A stretch of DNA of 64,000 bases, taken from contig OX621163.1 in assembly GCA_951640195.1 (NCBI GenBank), forward strand, positions 3,658,001 through 3,722,000. The letters are read 5' to 3'. The DNA is from Porpolomopsis calyptriformis (lineage: Eukaryota; Basidiomycota; Agaricomycetes; Agaricales; Hygrophoraceae). The notes under the pieces are model-generated. The model made no database searches, was not told the DNA's origin, and worked only from the letters and a program-made list of their open reading frames with translations. A program made the translations under genes and the position numbers. Positions 22,926 to 34,768 of this stretch are shown here, one piece after another (the stretch's first letter is position 1; each line of letters opens with the position of its first letter).

Positions 22926-23568
22926 GGTTATTCATTGGCTGAGAGGGAAAAAAGAATTAGAATTGCACTCACTGAGGAAAAAGGGACTCTTTTATATGTA
23001 TTTTGAAGGCTCGAGAATAGTCGAGAATCAATATGAAGAATAGATAGATTTATAAGACAACAAGTCAGTATTGGTATTATTCATAATATTGAATTGAATG
23101 ACTTAAATGTAGGCTACACAGAACTCACATCATATAATATATTTACAAATCTTAGTCAACGTAAGGAAAAATGACCAAGGCAATTTGTTTCATAGGGTTG
23201 CTTGGTTTGGGGATCAAACTGACTGCACTATGAGCTTGATGCGTGGCACATTATCTGTTCCATCCCATTCTGACTGGCTTTTGACCTGTCAGAAGCACTA
23301 GATCTTTACAAATCAGATGGGGGATCTAACATTATCACTTAGTTCTTGGGATTCGGTCTGTAACAACAGATTTCTTGTTGTCCATGAGGGAATGATTCAT
23401 GGGCTGCATAGACCCCATTGTGCAAGCTAAGTCATGAAGTAGAATTTATGTAGTTAGTGTGGAGCAGGATCACCAAAGTTCTAGGACATACTAATATGCA
23501 GTAGAACATTTGTTCCGGAGTATATAAAGTGGTCAATATCATTCGTTAAATACCTTTCCTGTTCTATC
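22926..23568. promoter_or_regulatory. divergent intergenic region of the Helitron
   Basis: 643 bp without a significant frame between the minus-strand accessory gene and the plus-strand Rep gene. AT-rich. A TATATAAAG-like sequence lies at about 23521-23530, some 45 bp before the first frame of the Rep gene, a plausible promoter. Confidence 0.35.
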
Positions 23569-26500
23569 TTGCTTGGTATAAGGATGGACATCAATATGCA
23601 CAAGGAAGTTTCTATCTTAACTTGTCAGCAGCTTCTCTCTCTTTCAGTTGGACAAGTTGTCATACCAAGGCACATCCATTTGAATTCAAATAAAGACATT
23701 GTTGTTAGTTACATCTTGATGAAATCCTCCCCCTCTTTTCTGGATACCTTGCAAAATGCCACATCGGCCAAAATAACTCAATCAGAAAAAGCAAAAGAAG
23801 ACAAATTATCATCTAGAAAACAAAAATGTCTTACTGATCAGGCATCTCAATGAGTCAGAGCAAAGGCAGAAGTTTCCAATCTACACAGAAATTGAGATTT
23901 GTTAAAATTCATGGAGTTACCATTGTGAGGATAAATACACTAATGTTACTGTGAGTTTTATGATGCTACTAGCAATAAAATGCTAGCGATGGTTGTCTGT
24001 GCTGTCTGTGTGCAAGAAGTCAGTAACACAGCAAATAACATCATGACCTTTGATATTGGCAACATACCTAATTCTCTACTCCTTATTCCAAAAAACCCTC
24101 ATCCTGCCCATAATCTATTCTGAGGACTTCTTTTAGAACCAAGTGGAGTTGTTGTCGAGGATGATGGATCAATATCTGTCCAAATATGTCAAGTTTGCAA
24201 AGCAGATTTACTCAGTCGTCCCTTCCAACCGCTGCAATTTTCATTGGCAAATGACATGTGGATTAGACATGTACCTTGGGAACTCAAAAGACTTTCATTT
24301 CCGGAACAATTGTTGATCGCACTATTGTATCCATGCATTTTTGTGTTCAAACTATTCACGAAAAGTTTCTATCAGCCTGACTCAACCACTTTACAATGTG
24401 CAATGCGAGGTACTGTCAGTACATACAACTTGGATGTTGGAGCAGCTGCAGTGATGGTTCAGGGGTGTTTAATGCCTTGCCCAGTATCTGTGTTGTCATC
24501 AATCATATCAGTAACTTTCATAGGACAAGGTCGTTTACTCAAATGAAAGTTCTATAACCTTTTCCATATTCACTGACAAGTTGTTCTCAAAGCCTTGATC
24601 TGGCTGAAAGAGAACAATTAGAAATATTATGGCCATATCATTATAGATTCCACATCACTCCAGCGATTACCTGAAGATGACATATGTATTGAGATTTACA
24701 GCATCATTTGACACAGCAATAATATCAGTATTATTGATCAAGAGAGCAGAGGATACATACCTGAACATGTTGATGAAAATGAAGGTCAGTTTCAATTATA
24801 ACAAAAACAGTTTATTTGCTGACTTTGGTATATGTCTGTTATTCACTGAGTAGATATAATAATGGATAGTAAGTTGTTAAAGCTTCATCTAGTAAAAACA
24901 AACCATTAGAAGCTTTTTTTTCTTCTTGCAGATGATCCAGAGGTCATACCTTTAGAGGTCTCAGGAACTGTCAATACTGATATGTCAAAATTAACTACCC
25001 ACAAAGTTATGACATGGAGTATGGCAAACCTATGGAAGGAAGGCCAAGAAGGGGCTTACATTGTCCAGCATGGATGCCACCCTGTTAATGATTTTGGTCA
25101 CAATTCTTGGAAGCAAGTAGGAGTGGACAACAACAAAACAGACACGATGCACATTTTTTTGAGAAAGCTTTTCCATGCTTGTACCCCTATGGGAGGGGAG
25201 GGATAGAATTGAATAGACCTGTATTAATTGACTTCAAGGAGCATGTTAAATGGTCACTTCAATACTTTGACTGAAGCTTTCAAAGACATGAAATGTTTGC
25301 ATTCATGTCATTTGGGATGTTACAGTGGCAAGAAGCTTTAGGTTCCGCAAGGTTGCAAATGCATAGAGCAAACTTTGAACGGGACACATGCATTATGGTT
25401 TCAATTACTAAAGAAAAAATGGCACAAGCTCAATGCAAAGAAGAGAATAACTTACCAATAACAGATCCAGCTATACGCTTACTGTGAAAGAATGTCCAGA
25501 CATCAATCGGAAGAGTCATGGGTTTGAATCAATCCTGCTATCAATTATGAAGTCAAATATGGTCGACATTGATATATCTTGGTCCACTGTCACTTTGGAT
25601 CACAGTAAATCCTTCCAATCGCCACAATCCTATAGCACAAGTATTTGTAGGTGAAAAAATCGATCTTGATGCTTTTGTATCATCTACAGGGCCAAATGCC
25701 AAGTGACACACTGAAAATATCACTGCTGATCCTTATGCTGCAGCGAAATTCTTCTATTTCATGATTGATACTATGTTTGGAACACTCTTTCAAATCAAGA
25801 TACAAGGACATCAAGTAAAAATGAAGATGGGGATACTGGGACGGGTAGCTGCTTACTTTGGAGTGGTAGAGTCGCAAGGCCATGGGACTCTCCATCTCCA
25901 TCTCCTAGTCTGGCTGCTCCACATGCCCACTGCTGATGAAATGTTTGAACTATTGAAAAGCAAGTCCTTTAGGGTTCATATTGCTGACTATATACAGGCT
26001 AATATATGCGCATATCTACCTGGTTTGGAGACAGCTGAAACTATCAAAGATGTTCCTTTGGAAAAAGAAATTGCGTACAATCAACCTCCCAATCCAGACT
26101 CTCCCAATTATGACTCCCAATTGCAAAAGACAGAACTACAACTTGCATGATCAGAACAATTGCACACTTGCAAAGTTTGACATTGTCTTGTTCCCGATAA
26201 GAGAGGATGGCTTCATTGCAAACGAAAGGCACCATTTGAGTGCATCCCAAAAGACTTCATACTGGAGAATGGAAATTGGGGGCCTAAAAGATTGTACGAA
26301 TATATGAATGGATGGATCCCTGGACTACTCATATGTTTGCAGTGCAATAATGATGGGAAGTTGCTTATGAATGGATGTGACACAAAGAACATCACCTTCT
26401 ATGTTACTTCTTATGCCACAAAAAACCAAGGCAAATTGTACAACACTTCCACTGTCCTAGCTCAAGGCTATGCATATTATGTTGATCATCCTAACCCAGC

Positions 26501-26762
26501 TTATATTGATAGCATCCATGAAAACTCAAGACTCTTACTGTTTCAACTTATCAATGCCATCAATCACGAGCAAGAACTTGCCGCACCTATGGTCCTATTG
26601 TATTTGATGGGGTGGGGCGATACCTATCATTCTCATATGTATAGCTCGATCTATTGGACAACTTTTGTGCATGCCTTAATAAATGCTTTCCCTAAACTCG
26701 CGGAACAATCTAAGTATGTTTCTATTGTTTTTTATATTACTGTTTGTATGCATTCTAAATAG
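23569..26762 (+). pseudogene. Helitron Rep (HUH endonuclease) region
   Basis: This is the N-terminal half of the transposase. 24244-24546 holds the conserved block LANDMWIRHVPWELKRLSFP to LLIALLYP. 24982-25206 reads MANLWKEGQEGAY and VNDFG. 25293-25487 reads LGSARLQMHRANFERD. 25761-26150 includes GRVAAYFGVVESQGHG and GTLHLHLLVW, the HUH box (His-Leu-His, about 25883-25916). 26292-26762 holds the two-tyrosine motif ITFYVTSYATK (about 26393-26425), then NREQELAAP-like text and LMGWGD. The HUH histidines and both tyrosines are kept, but frames are interrupted by TGA stops and shifts. Rep nicks and rejoins DNA in rolling-circle transposition. Confidence 0.88.
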
Positions 26763-29696
26763 CAACTTTACTATCTACAGATACAATTTCTTTGTTGATC
26801 CACCACACCTGAAGTAAGAGACTTGATTTTAAATTAGTCGATGTGCTCTCTTATCAGTTTACTCCCTTAGCAAGGATCCAAATGAAGGAGAGACATCCGA
26901 AGAGATAACTGAAGAAACTATAAATCAAAATCAATCAAACAAACAAACTTTAGAGGCAAGCAAGTAAGCTCTATTACTGCGGATGCAAGATGCAAGAGTT
27001 GATCCTATGCAGGAGTCCAATGATGTTCTTGTCCTCGATATCAATAATATTGGCAAAATTTTCACCAAAAGTCAAGTAATGGACTATCAACTTTGTGGGC
27101 ACGAACTTGAAGAATACAATATGCTAGAATACTTTGTCAATACATATGAGGCAGATATCCTTGAACAGGATTGGCATAACAACATGCATGTCAATAAAGA
27201 TGATTCTATTAGAAGGCCAGGTTGACCCAAAAACGATTGAATTCAGTATCAATATACTCATCTGAAATGTACCCAAAAACATTGTATTGTTTGTTCAATC
27301 GGACATAGAAACCTCCCGAATTTCATTGGTCATCACTTACCCCATTGAGATGATCCAGATATATACAATTTCTATTGCACCTCAGTGTTGATGCTATTGA
27401 AGCCCTGGTAGAACCTACAATTGAGTCTAAAAAAGCAAAACAAGACTTGGGCCAATGCATTTGAAGATTTTGTGTTGACAGCATCTAATTGTATTCACAG
27501 TTTACTCTCTGGCATACAATACTTTCACGATTGTGATTTGTCAGTCAAGCAAAGTCAAATAATTGAAGATAACAACTATGAAATACAAATGATGCAAATG
27601 TCAAACTTTTTAACAGACATTGGTGAAGAACTGGAAGGCATAGATCTGAGTGATTCATATATTGAATCTGTCTACCAGATTAATGAGCAAAGCATACAGG
27701 ACATAATCAACTCAGAATTACCTGTTCGAGAACAAATTCATGGAGCACTTGCAGTCAAATTGGCTAGACAGGCTAAAATCTTCCCGTCTAATGATTCTGA
27801 TTGGAAAATAGATCCCCTCAATAAGCTATAAAATGCAATTGGTGGAGATGTTCAAACATTTTCGAAATGGATAAAGCAATTAAAGGCAGACATTATCACC
27901 CAAAACTCAAACGACAAGATATTTACTGCTTTGAGTGATGTCAATGATAAAGCTGAGGTGGACAGACTCGAAAAAGGATGCAAATCATACACCATGGAAG
28001 ATAACATGGAACCAAGCATATCGACACTACCTGCAGAGGCTCCATTATCCTCTGTAGAACTATCATTGTTAAAGTCCAATCAATTTCATGCTTACAGTAC
28101 AATCATATGGCACTTAAATCAGAGGCTTGCAGGCCACAACCCCATGCCTTTATGAATGATCATTTATGGAGAGGGCAGCACAGGAAAATCAAAAGTTATA
28201 CAAACTGTGACAGATGCATTTGATCAAGCTGGTACATTTTAATTTTTTATAATGACAACTTTTACTCATTGATGAACCTCACTCCAGGTATGAAACACAC
28301 ACTCATGAAGTCCACTTACATGGGCATTGCTGCATCTCTTATCAATGGAAAAATGACCCACACAATTGCAGCAATAGGGGTCAGTTCAAGAGGATGAATA
28401 AGTGAAGAAGCCAAAGGAAAGTTATAGTGATACTGGAAAGACAAAACATATCTCATAATCGATGAATTCTCAATGATCTCGAAAAAATTCCTTGCACTCT
28501 TATTGAAAAATATCTCCATTGGAAAGCAAGGATCAGATTCAGAGTGACCAGGATTTTCTTTCAGTGGTATCAATGTAATTCTGTGCAGTGATTGATCTTC
28601 ACCAATTCCTGCCTGTCACACAAAATAGCAGTTAATTTCTATATCATCCTATCAATGGCAACAACAAGAATCTCGAGAACTAACTTGCACAGGCAATATA
28701 CAAAGAATTCAACACTGTTGTGATTTTAAAAGAGCAAATACGTGTTACAGACCCAATATGGCAAGAACTTTTAATGAATCTTCGCAAAGGTCAAATTAAA
28801 CAAAAAGATATAACAACACTCTGATGACTTATAATTGACAAAAAAACCTCCATTGAGGATAACTATGAAAGGGAACCCTGGGCAAGTGCAGCATTGGTAA
28901 CTCCCCATCATACTGTGTGATTGCAGTGGAATGAAGCATCAAGTCGAAAGAGGTGTAAGGACAGTGGTGACTAACTCTTAGTATACACTGCTGAAGATAC
29001 CATTGGAAATTGACCTTTGTCACTAAAAGAACAATATTATTTGGCCCTGCACACCAAAAATAACAAAAAGCAACAAAAAAAACTACCTACAAAAATACAA
29101 ATTGCGAAGGGAATGAAGGTCCTCATTACAGACAATGTTGAGACAGACCTCGACATTACGAACAGGGTGCATGGCAAAATTGTAGACATCATTCTGCATC
29201 CTGATGAACCACCTATCAGAAATGATTCAATAACCTGACTCCAACATCTTCTACTGTATATACTTGTGAAATTGGATCAAATGCAAGCATTGAAGCTTGC
29301 TGGTTTAGAGGAAGGAGTCATGCCTATCAAATGTGCACAAATGACAATGGAAATAAAAATTCCAACCAGCAAATGAAGAGAGATCAGATGCACCATCAAA
29401 CGCAGACAATTCCCAATGACTGCCACATACGCTTTTACAGACTACAGATCACAAGGCCAAATACTTTCATATGTGATCATGGATATCGCCTCCCCTCCAT
29501 CTAGCAGCTTATCACTTTTCAATCTATACGTGGCACTTTTGCAAAGCTCTTGTCATAACACTATATGATTATTGCGAGATTTTGATGACAATGTCTTTAA
29601 CAAGACACACAACGCTTCATTAATTGAAGAACATAAAAGACTGGAAAGACTTAATGATGTGATGAAGCAGTGGTGGACAAGTCTTTGCAATGTTTA
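26763..29696 (+). pseudogene. Helitron Pif1-like helicase region
   Basis: The C-terminal half of the same protein. Acidic linker frames lie at 26983-27225, 27421-27831 and 27931-28155. Walker A is MIIYGEGSTGKSK at about 28156-28194. Walker B is YLIIDEFSMISKK at about 28449-28490. Late motifs are GMKVLITDNVETDLDITNRV (29112-29171) and YAFTDYRSQGQILSYVIMDI (about 29428-29490), then LRDFD and the end near 29696. Several in-frame stops and at least two shifts. The helicase would unwind the displaced strand. Confidence 0.85.
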
Positions 29697-29832
29697 ACTT
29701 AGAAAATACAATTAATACAATACAAAAAAATTAATACACAAATTATAAAGACAAAAATCACAAGACATAATATATAATTCCTGATATCAACAGGGATATA
29801 GAAATTTGGCTTCATTGTGAATGTGCAAGTAT

Positions 29833-29849
29833 ACCTTGTTAAGCAAGGT
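29833..29849. repeat. Helitron right-end hairpin
   Basis: ACCTTG-TTAAG-CAAGGT, a perfect 6-bp stem with a 5-nt loop, one base before the junction with the LTR. Helitrons characteristically carry a short hairpin at the 3' end as a termination signal. Confidence 0.65.
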
Positions 29850-29853
29850 AACT

Positions 29854-30019
29854 TTGCTCAATACCAGGATATGCACAGAACCAATGTATTAGGGCAATCT
29901 AGTATAAGTGGGAGTAGGATATAAACTTATTGTTTACCTAAGCATAACCAGTACTTAAGGTATCCAGTACAAATAAGTACAAACACAGCACAGTGGCTGT
30001 ATGCAACAGATCTGTTATA
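29854..30019 (-). repeat. C1 5' LTR, outer 166 bp
   Basis: Reads on the plus strand TTGCTCAATACCAGG to CTGTTATA. It matches 47036-47201 with C/T-type differences. It directly abuts integrase coding sequence of C2, so C1 appears to have inserted into an older copy of its own family. Confidence 0.85.
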
Positions 30020-31139
30020 TTACCCATACCCACAAAACTATGGCAATCAATTGGAATGGACTTTATTGGTCTGTTTTCCAAAATTGACAGGTACAATTAC
30101 CTATGGGTAGTTATTTGTTGAATGATATCAATGATCCACCTAATACCAGTGAATACCAAAATGAAAGTCTCAGAGCTTTCATAGATCTACTTAAAAGAAG
30201 TAGTAAGGCTTCACAGCCTTCCTGAAAGTATAGTCTCAGACAGAGACTTGAAATTTACCTCTAAATGGTGGAGTGAACTTCATAGGCTCTTAGGAGCTAA
30301 ACTGTTGATGTCTACATCTTTCTATCCTCAGATGGATAGCGCAACTGAATGAGCTAATCGCTCAATAGGTGAAATCCTCTGAGCAACCGTAAGCTCAGAT
30401 CAATGAGATTAGATCACAAAGATCCCTATAACTGAATTTGCAATTAACACAAGTATCAGTGAAGCTACAGGGTTCACCCCATTTGAACTGAATAGAGCTT
30501 ATATGCCTGCTATGATCAAGCAGGTAGAAAATACCACTGAGACACTACTAGGTGTCCAAGCATTTGCTCAACAAGTGCTGCAGAATCTAGCAGCTGCTCA
30601 TGGCATGATCATTGTGCATCATATATTTCAAAGACACTATGCTAATCAGTGTAGAAGGGAAGAACCATTGATAAAAGTAAATGACTTCATGTATCTATTG
30701 ACCAAGAACCTTAAACTACTGCAAGGTAGAGCAAGGAAACTCCTGCCAAGGTTTGTTGGGCTGTACAAAGTCATACAGGCCTTTCCTAATGAATCCAACT
30801 AAGAGTTGAAACTCCCCAACAAGCTCACAAAGTGATGGATTCATCCATGCTTTCACATAAACTTGCTACATCTGCACTATCCAAATGATGATGCATTATT
30901 TCCTAACCAAGCATCAGTAAATGCTTATAACTTTGGTGAACCACCTCAAACCAAATGGTTAGTTGACAAAATAGTTAGCTATAGGTGGGACAACTAAAAA
31001 CTCAAGCTGGAGGTTCATTGGAACCTCGGAGACACAACATGGGAGCCTATCTTGTTGTGTCAAGAGCTTAGTGCTCTAGATAAGTATCTAACCCTAATAA
31101 GTGTAGATACCCCTCATCAACTACCAAGATAGCCAGTTA
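30020..31139 (+). pseudogene. C2 integrase C-terminal half and chromodomain
   Basis: Core segments match C3: SIGMDFIGLFSKID-type text, then MSTSFYPQMDSATE. 30503-30802 reads MPAMIKQVENTTETLLG and HYANQCRREEPLIKVNDFMY, continuing to the GPY-type LLPRFVGLYKVIQAF. The chromodomain region (about 30950-31120) carries KWLVDKIVSYRWDN-like and TWEPILLC. Stops occur throughout, mostly TGA and TAG created by C-to-T. Confidence 0.82.
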
Positions 31140-31395
31140 AGAGGCACTCAATGCCGACTGCACTCAGAGCCTTGAGGCATGCCAACAAGCATACCTTATA
31201 TGCACACTAAACTGAGTGTGACTGATAATTGCCTTAATCGGCAATCAATGGACCAGACAAACCTGGTCCAGTGGTGAACTCACCCCAATTGGGGTAATTA
31301 GAGGCACCAGAATGATGCCACAAGTCTAAGTGTGACTTGTATAAAAGTACAACAAACAACAAACATCAGTAGAAATTTTTCTACCACATACAACA
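31140..31395 (+). promoter_or_regulatory. C2 spacer before ORF3
   Basis: Same layout as in C3. It contains ATTGCC-TTAATC-GGCAAT, GGACCAG-ACAAAC-CTGGTCC and a TATA-like TTGTATAAAAG. The hairpins are intact even though flanking coding sequence has decayed. The ORF3 start codon is lost. Confidence 0.5.
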
Positions 31396-32642
31396 ATGTC
31401 AAATGAAAGTAACACGCCTGCAAGCATAAGAACAAGCCTCCACCCTGAGAAACTGAGACCACCAGCAATGGTGGAAGATAACAGGGATCAGCTAATGGCT
31501 GGTCCCAATGATATCATCAGGTCCCTGCACCAGACATAGTATAGGCCATCTTCTGAGTGGGAGAGAGAGCACCACTCTCAACAAAACATAAGTAACTTGT
31601 CAGAGTTACCCCTAAAAATATGGGTGTGTAACAGCACTATCAATGTCATGATATACTCCAGTCACTGGAAGTGTAAAGTCTGCAAAGACTATATAATGCA
31701 TGTCATCAAAGACAGCGTAAATAAAGATGCCTCATTGAAAGAGGCCTTCAATTGTTGCTGAAAGGTACATCAAGAGGAACTCATCAATGAGATCTGAAAC
31801 CTCACTGTCTCCCTCAAGAAGGCTCAAGACAATAGCAACTACTATTGTTCTCATTATAAGCTCAACAAAGCTACTTAGCTTATAGCCAAGCTAAACAAAT
31901 CTAACAATGCTAGTGAAGCCGAATTGCTAGGCAAGTGCAAGTGCTCCTATACTAAGGGATTGCATTCGCGATCGTCAGAACACACAAGGGTAGCCAGCCC
32001 TGTGACCAAGTCTTCCTCTGCTCAAGACAAGGGCAAGGAAAAGGAAACCAATGAGGAGGCTTGATGAAGAGCCAATATGGAATTCTATAATCCACACTTG
32101 GACAACAAGTTAGCAGGCTGTGGCCTGATGTTCAAAAAGTTTGACAAGGAGGAGAACGCATACTTAATGAGGTGCTACCCCCAACTTGTCCAAGAGAACA
32201 AGGAGCTGAAGGCTCACCTTTAACAAAACTCATATGTTGAGTTTCCTAACCTCCCAGATCTGGGAGAGAATAATCAATCTGGCCCCAGTGGTGAGGTGAT
32301 CAAGCAGTGCAAGAAGCGCTTAACCATCACTGCTTGGCCTAGCATCCCTGCTAGGGCTCACTACTCACCCATTGACCAGATGGTCCAGGTTAGTACAAGC
32401 GTTGAAGCAGTACAACAAAATGAAGTGTTGGGATTACCCCCTCCATGTGGAACTTGATCTGCAGATGAGTGTGGATACCCAGTCAACATATGCTAATAGC
32501 ACGCCCTATTGATGCAAGCCCAAGAATTGGGCAATAACGAGGCTCTCAACCTTGTGTGATCATTTGTTACTACAGTGCAGGCAACTCCTTGAGAGAGCAG
32601 AATGGATGCTTAATGCATCGCGTTAATCAATTGGAGAGTTCC
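31396..32642 (+). pseudogene. C2 ORF3, truncated
   Basis: Begins MSNESNTPASIRTSLHPE and follows the C3 ORF3 through the CKVCKDYIMHVIKDSV motif, the coiled coil (LTVSLKKAQDN) and the KGKEKETNEEA segment, with many stops. It ends abruptly near 32642. Function unknown (see C3 ORF3). Confidence 0.7.
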
Positions 32643-32822
32643 TGTTAGACTTGTGATGGATGAGTTATACCCCTAGTACCAAGTGGATAACTAAGGATAG
32701 GCTGACCTTGCCCATCTGACTACTCTTATATACATGATGGTGTACCCTACACCCTGATGACTAACAGGGACACTAAGTAGTAATGACTAAGCAGCTAAGT
32801 GGAGCTGTCTAAGCTATCATCA
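32643..32822. repeat. possible solo LTR of another element
   Basis: A 180-bp stretch that matches nothing else in the window, starts TGTTAGACTTGTG, ends GCTATCATCA, and carries a TATATA sequence (CTCTTATATACATG) in its middle. The two sides are different positions of family C, so it marks a rearranged junction. TG...CA ends and a TATA box suggest an LTR; no second copy is available to prove it. Confidence 0.3.
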
Positions 32823-32959
32823 AATCTAGCCATCGAAATGAAGGCTATCCAGGTTGTTGAAGACATTCAATGACGCCGAAGCAATTGTCTTCTCGAAAGA
32901 GAAGAAGATAGAGATGCGCAAGTGGCAGCGCTCGCGCTAGTTCCGATTCCAGAAACGGA

Positions 32960-34237
32960 ACCGATGAAAAAATTAAGATCATCCCCGGATGATCCAATGA
33001 TATTCTAATCCCGTAAACAAGGAGAGAACTTGCACGCTCGTATAGAGTGTGATGAATCGCTGACAGTAGCAATTCGCGGAGGATACATATCCGATGCATT
33101 ATTCAGCAAGGTTCTCGAGAACCCTGATCACCATAAGGCATTCACTGTCCATGAAGGCCTGATTTGGTCCAAGAATTTGGGGGGAGAGGAAGTACTATGT
33201 ATCCCATCTGCAAAGATGGGACAAGAATCAATTTTCGGCCTGAGCATTGATCAAGCACACTCAATAGTGGGCTATTTTGGTCCACAACATACCGCTGACT
33301 ACATAAGACGATGGTACTGGTGGCCTAAGATATTTAGCCACGTCAAACAATTCTGCAAGTCATGTCAGACTTGTCAAACATCAAAAGACAATATGCAGCG
33401 CCCGACAGGACTGTTGCATTCATTACCCATACCCATGAAACCGTGGCAATCAATAGGAATGGACTTTATTGGTCCGTTTCCTGAAATTGACGGGTACAAT
33501 TACCTATGGGTAGTCATTTGTCGAATGACATCAATGATCCACCTAATTCTGGTGAATACCAAAATGAAAGCATCAGAGCTTTCGTGGATCTACTTAAAAG
33601 AAATAGTAAGGCTTCATGGCCTTCCCGAAAGTATAGTCTCAGACAGAGACTTGAAATTTACCTCCAAATGGTGGAGCAAACTTCACAGGCTCTTAGAAGC
33701 TAAACTATTGATGTCTACATCTTTCCATCCTCAGACGGATGGCGCAACTGAATGAGCTAATTGTTCAATAGGTCAAATCCTCCGAGCAACCATAAGCTTG
33801 GATCAACGAGACTGGATCGCAAAGATCCCGATGACCAAATTCGCAATTAATGCAAGTATCAGTGAAGCTACAGGCTTCGCCCTGTTCGAGCTGAATGGAG
33901 CATATATGCCTGCTATGATTAAGCAGGTAGAAAATACTGCTGAGACACCGCCAGGTGTCCAAGCATTTGCTCAACAAGCACTGCAGAATCTGGCAGCTGC
34001 TCATGACACGATCATTGCACATCGCGTATTTCAAAGACACTATGCTAATCAGCGTAGAAGGGAAGAACCATCAATTAAAGTAAATGACTTCGTGTACCTA
34101 TCAACTAAGAACCTTAAACTACCGCAAGGTAGAGCAGGGAAACTACTGCCAAGGTTCGTTGGGCCGTACAAAGTCGTACGGGCCTTTCCTAATAAATCCA
34201 ACTATGAGTTGGAACTCCCTGATGAGCTTGCAAAGTG
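32960..34237 (+). pseudogene. C3 integrase
   Basis: 33030-33755 is one long frame. The zinc-binding part reads AHSIVGYFGPQ (His replaced by Tyr) and CKSCQTC. The catalytic core has SIGMDFIGPFPEIDG (Asp), SIVSDRDLKFTSKWW (Asp) and HPQTDGATE (Glu). An in-frame TGA follows (TE-stop-AN, CGA expected), after which 33798-34238 continues with AHRVFQRHYANQRRREEPSI and the GPY-like LLPRFVGPYKVVRAFPN. All three acidic catalytic residues are kept, so only one or two point changes disable it. It inserts cDNA into the genome. Confidence 0.9.
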
Positions 34238-34555
34238 ACAGATTCATCTGCGCTTTCACGTAAATTTGCTGCATCCACACCATCCGAACGATGATGCGTT
34301 ATTCCCTAACCGAGCGTGAGTAGATGCTTATGATTTCGGTAAACCACTTCAAACTGAATGGTTAGTCGATGAAATAGTCGGCCATAGGTGGGACGACCAA
34401 AAACTCGAGCTAGAGGTTCGTTGGAACCTCGGAGACACAACTTGGGAGCCCATATCATCGTGTAAAGAGCTTAGCGCTCTAGATAAATATCTAACCCTAA
34501 TGGGTGTAGATACCCCTCATCAACTGCCGAGACGGCCAGTTAAGAGGCACTGAAT
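34238..34555 (+). pseudogene. C3 chromodomain tail
   Basis: Reads HVNLLHPHHPNDDALFPN, then TEWLVDEIVGHRWDD, LEVRWNLGDTTWEPISSC and LTLMGVDTPHQLPRRPVKRH. The aromatic and acidic pattern fits a chromodomain. TGA codons at 34237 and about 34319 interrupt it; the right-hand C copy (59292-59579) has this part open. Confidence 0.8.
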
Positions 34556-34768
34556 GCCGACCGCACTCAGAGCCTTGAGGCATGCCGACAAGCACACTTT
34601 GTATGTGCGCTAAACCGAGCGCGACTGATAATTGCCTTAATCGGCAATCAACGGACCAGACATACCCGGTCTGGTGGTGGACTCACCCCAATTGAGGTAA
34701 TTAGAGGCACCAGAATGATCCCACAAGTCTAAGCGTGACTTGTATAAAAGCACAATAAACAAAAAACA
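34556..34768 (+). promoter_or_regulatory. family C spacer with hairpins and TATA box before ORF3
   Basis: 213 bp. It holds ATTGCC-TTAATC-GGCAAT, a CCAGAC...GTCTGG inverted repeat and TTGTATAAAAGCAC about 30 bp upstream of the ORF3 ATG (34769). All three C copies keep the TATA and the first hairpin. It may promote separate transcription or aid internal translation of ORF3. Confidence 0.5.

Larger units (their letters stand above)
21414..29850 (+). mobile_element. Rep/helicase Helitron nested in a family C LTR
   Basis: An 8437-bp rolling-circle transposon. Its plus-strand gene encodes a Rep (HUH) plus Pif1-like helicase protein, and a second gene runs on the minus strand in its left part. It splits the C1 LTR without loss of LTR bases, with ACT at both junctions. 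The right end has a perfect terminal hairpin. Terminal TC and CTRR of canonical Helitrons are not seen; a T-T target would suit the Helentron/Helitron2 type. Many stops make it inactive. Confidence 0.85.
30020..32642 (+). mobile_element. C2: 3' part of a family C element, decayed
   Basis: It starts within the integrase (TTACCCATACCC, matching 33422) and runs through chromodomain, spacer and ORF3 to GGAGAGTTCC (matching about 36060 of C3). Almost every CpG of C3 is TG or CA here, so it is an old or heavily methylated copy. Confidence 0.88.
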
